From assembly GCA_949297665.1 (NCBI GenBank), contig CASFTO010000076.1, positions 1 through 55,143 of the forward strand: a stretch of 55,143 bases of DNA, given 5' to 3'. Source of the stretch: an uncultured Alphaproteobacteria bacterium. GTDB taxonomy: Bacteria > Pseudomonadota > Alphaproteobacteria > RF32 > CAG-239. Of the stretch, positions 53,358 through 55,143 are shown one piece after another. Position numbers and translations under genes: made by a program. Numbering within the stretch: position 1 is the stretch's first letter; each line of letters starts with the position of its first letter. The notes under the pieces were generated by a model, which had not been told where the DNA came from, did no database searches, and saw only the letters and a list, made by a program, of their open reading frames with translations.

Positions 53358-54077
53358 TCACCAGACCTGATATTTATCTTCATTCTTTATTATCAAATAT
53401 TCATTTGGCGTGGAAACTTGGACAATTTTTCCGTTATATACACTCTCTATCTCATTCTCTTGCGGGACTAAGATATTTTCACAAGTGTATCTATCGGCGG
53501 AAATTTCCGTATACCCGTCATCTTGCAGGATATGCAGGACAACCTTATCCTTTTCATGCTGATTTGGAGATACAAATATGTAATATCCAACACGTTGCCC
53601 GAGCACTTGAGCGTCGTCACTGTCTTTATTCACAAGCATCCACGTTTCTACACCATCATCGCTTTTAACACAGTAAATAAACGCGTTTTGACTTCCCGAG
53701 TAAATCTTCCTATCGTATGCGGCTGCAATGACCATAAACTCAGCATCTTTGGTTCTTAGGAGAATTTCATATGTACATGGGCTATATTTATGCTCTATTT
53801 GATAAACATAAACCTTGCACTTTTTGTTTCCCATCAGCACTGAAAAGTAATCATCTGCGCGCAATACTTGCGCCACCCCTTGTAAAAAGAAAAATGTTCC
53901 ACAACAGAACATCAACCAAGCAAAACTCTGTTTTTCTTTATCCGGTATAGGTGCTACTGTGTATGCAATACAGAGTATGAAACCTAATACAGCTAAAAAT
54001 CCATAAATACTAAGTAATTTTTTCCATGCGGAGCGTTCACCTATACGCGACCATCTCCAAGACATTAATTTATCCAT
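53358..54077 (-). CDS. Membrane protein with two helices, unknown function
   Basis: The 239-residue protein has two hydrophobic helices (about residues 22-44 and 54-74). A soluble mostly beta part of 165 residues follows (KVYVYQIEHKYSPCTYEILL, YYIFVSPNQHEKDKVVLHIL) and ends KYQVW before TGA. No motif is recognised. The same frame stays open for 108 codons after the TGA, into the broken gene downstream. A promoter TTGACA-16-TACAAT stands upstream (54149-54122). The leader has no Shine-Dalgarno. A later ATG at codon 5 could also be the start. Confidence 0.68.
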   Translation of the reverse strand: MDKLMSWRWSRIGERSAWKKLLSIYGFLAVLGFILCIAYTVAPIPDKEKQSFAWLMFCCGTFFFLQGVAQVLRADDYFSVLMGNKKCKVYVYQIEHKYSPCTYEILLRTKDAEFMVIAAAYDRKIYSGSQNAFIYCVKSDDGVETWMLVNKDSDDAQVLGQRVGYYIFVSPNQHEKDKVVLHILQDDGYTEISADRYTCENILVPQENEIESVYNGKIVQVSTPNEYLIIKNEDKYQVW

Positions 54078-54121
54078 AAAACATTATAATTTAGTGATAC
54101 AATAATTGTTAACTGGCGAGT

Positions 54122-54149
54122 ATTGTATCTATTTTTGTTTATTTGTCAA
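54122..54149 (-). promoter_or_regulatory. Sigma-70 promoter candidate for the 53358 gene
   Basis: On the minus strand perfect TTGACA (54149-54144), a 16-base spacer, TACAAT (54127-54122). The ATG is about 45 bases downstream. Confidence 0.6.
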
Positions 54150-54176
54150 ATATTTTGTAAGGGCAAATAACGCTTA

Positions 54177-55143
54177 CTAATTTATTGTTTCACTTAGCTC
54201 CATCCACTTTTCTTCTGTTGCGGTTATTTCTTGTTCTAGGTTATATAGCTCAATTTGCATTTTGGCGACTTCACTACCGGAAACTTGAGCAAATTTTTGT
54301 AATAATTCCGCTTTTTTAGCCTCTAATTTACTTAACTCTTGTTCAATTTGGCGCAACTCTGCTTTAACTTTACGGTCTTGTTTATTATTCGATATATTTT
54401 TTTCTATTGGTGGGACTAGCTTTACTTGTTCTTTTATTTCTTTTTTTTCAGGCTTTTCTTCTTTTTTTTTCTCTTTATTGAGCAAAAAAGCGCGATAATC
54501 TTCCAAATCTCCGTCAAATGCCGTACAAGTATTATTGTGTACTAACCACAAATTATCTACAACCATTTCCAATAAATGAAAATCGTGCGAAATCAAAATA
54601 ATCGCGCCATTATATGCATTTAACGCTTCGGCTAAAGCGGTTCTTCCCTCCATATCCAAATGGTTGGTCGGTTCATCGAATATCAGTAATTCCGGTTTAT
54701 CTATTGATATTCTCGCAAACAGTAATCTTGTTTTTTCACCACCCGATAACGCTTTAATTTGCGTAACCGCCTTTTCTTGTTCCAAACCGAAATGCCCTAA
54801 ATGAGCTCGGATGTTTTTCTCCGGTGTATCCGGCTCTATGCTTTTCATATACTCGGTTGGCGTTAGCTCCAGCGGCAATTCCTCGGTCTGATTTTGATTG
54901 AAATATCCGATTTTCAGTTTACCGCTTTTTTTCATAAGCCCTTCCATCATGGGAAGATGTGATGACAGCATTTTTACCAACGTTGATTTACCATTACCAT
55001 TCTTCCCCAATAACGCAATTCTGTCATCTTGGTTAATGTAAAAATTGAGCTTCCGTAGCACAACCTTATCACCATAACCGACAACACCGCCTTCTACGGT
55101 TATCAGAGGCGATGGCATTGGTTTTATGTCAGGAAAAGTAAAT
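54177..55143 (-). CDS. ABC-F family ATPase, C-terminal part, cut by the right edge
   Basis: The frame is open to the window edge, so the ATG at 55118 is internal. The visible 322 residues hold the second ABC domain: Walker A LLGKNGNGKSTL, signature LSGGEKTRLLFA, Walker B LLIFDEPTNHLD and the switch histidine in ISHD. A Lys/Glu-rich linker and a C-terminal coiled coil follow (about the last 70 residues, KAELRQIEQELSKLEAKKAELL). No transmembrane segment is present. This plan matches the ABC-F translation-factor or resistance group (YheS/Uup-like), in which the missing N-terminal half would carry the first ABC domain. Confidence 0.9.
   Translation of the reverse strand, partial: FTFPDIKPMPSPLITVEGGVVGYGDKVVLRKLNFYINQDDRIALLGKNGNGKSTLVKMLSSHLPMMEGLMKKSGKLKIGYFNQNQTEELPLELTPTEYMKSIEPDTPEKNIRAHLGHFGLEQEKAVTQIKALSGGEKTRLLFARISIDKPELLIFDEPTNHLDMEGRTALAEALNAYNGAIILISHDFHLLEMVVDNLWLVHNNTCTAFDGDLEDYRAFLLNKEKKKEEKPEKKEIKEQVKLVPPIEKNISNNKQDRKVKAELRQIEQELSKLEAKKAELLQKFAQVSGSEVAKMQIELYNLEQEITATEEKWMELSETIN

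Noticed and set aside
53031..54077. Genetic code with UGA read as Trp, suggested by the open frame beyond a TGA
   Set aside because: Trp is encoded by TGG in many genes and no other recognised gene needs TGA read-through; the frameshift explanation is simpler.

Overview
The window is AT-rich DNA from a Gram-negative bacterium and reads best as an alphaproteobacterium, probably host-associated and uncultured. The evidence for this is the DUF4167 protein (a family largely confined to Alphaproteobacteria), the tpiA-secG-pyrG block divergent from a ppiD-type foldase gene, an RpoH heat-shock sigma factor, the ffh-rpsP-rimM-trmD-rplS and rpsB-tsf operons, outer-membrane lipoproteins and a chaperone-usher fimbrial cluster. 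The lineage call is inference; I cannot name a genus. Nearly all genes stop with TAA or TAG; TGA is very rare.

Layout. 1-1.7 kb: NAD salvage (pncB, cut by the left edge, and nadE). 1.7-3.1 kb, minus strand: a membrane protein and an exported double carboxymuconolactone-decarboxylase-like protein behind a promoter with the geometry of MerR-family control. 3.2-5.2 kb: ogt and a CNNM/CBS hemolysin-type membrane protein. 5.2-11.2 kb: a chaperone-usher cluster with three DUF4402 subunits, a PapD-like chaperone and an usher with an unusual C-terminal extension; a long inverted repeat precedes the third, two-domain, adhesin-like subunit. 11.4-15.2 kb, minus: a membrane-anchored unknown, pyrG, secG, tpiA. 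15.4-19.7 kb, plus: ppiD, fmt, tRNA-Leu, tig.

20.2-21.8 kb holds three small cell-envelope genes of unknown function, each with its own promoter and terminator and with AT-rich leaders lacking a Shine-Dalgarno sequence. Two of them share a short module that I do not recognise. 22-24.5 kb: a metal exporter-like permease, nfo, tRNA-Pro and a nucleotidyltransferase. 24.5-28 kb, minus: rplS-trmD-rimM-rpsP-ffh. 28.3-29.9 kb: prfC. 30-41.6 kb is mostly minus strand: a metallophosphoesterase, DUF4167 protein, prmC, rpoH, asnS, a protein built from three repeats, a methyltransferase with a histone-like tail, a glycosyltransferase, a glycine-zipper lipoprotein and tyrA. Two related sirtuin genes lie on the plus strand at 38.6 and 41.8 kb.

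42.5-44.5 kb: tsf and rpsB. 45.3-47.5 kb: an unknown gene divergent from parE. 47.9-51.1 kb, minus: a PhoU-like protein, a Pit phosphate transporter and a GT39-like membrane glycosyltransferase, apparently one operon. 51.3-53 kb: two DsbA-like oxidoreductases in tandem. 53-54.1 kb, minus: a membrane protein followed by a small gene that looks frameshifted in a TA repeat. 54.2 kb to the right edge: the C-terminal half of an ABC-F ATPase.

Most of the window is core translation, protein export and folding, and nucleotide or cofactor metabolism. The parts with unexplained content are the fimbrial cluster with its inverted repeat, the 20-22 kb envelope genes, the three-repeat protein near 36.7 kb and the broken gene near 53.2 kb.
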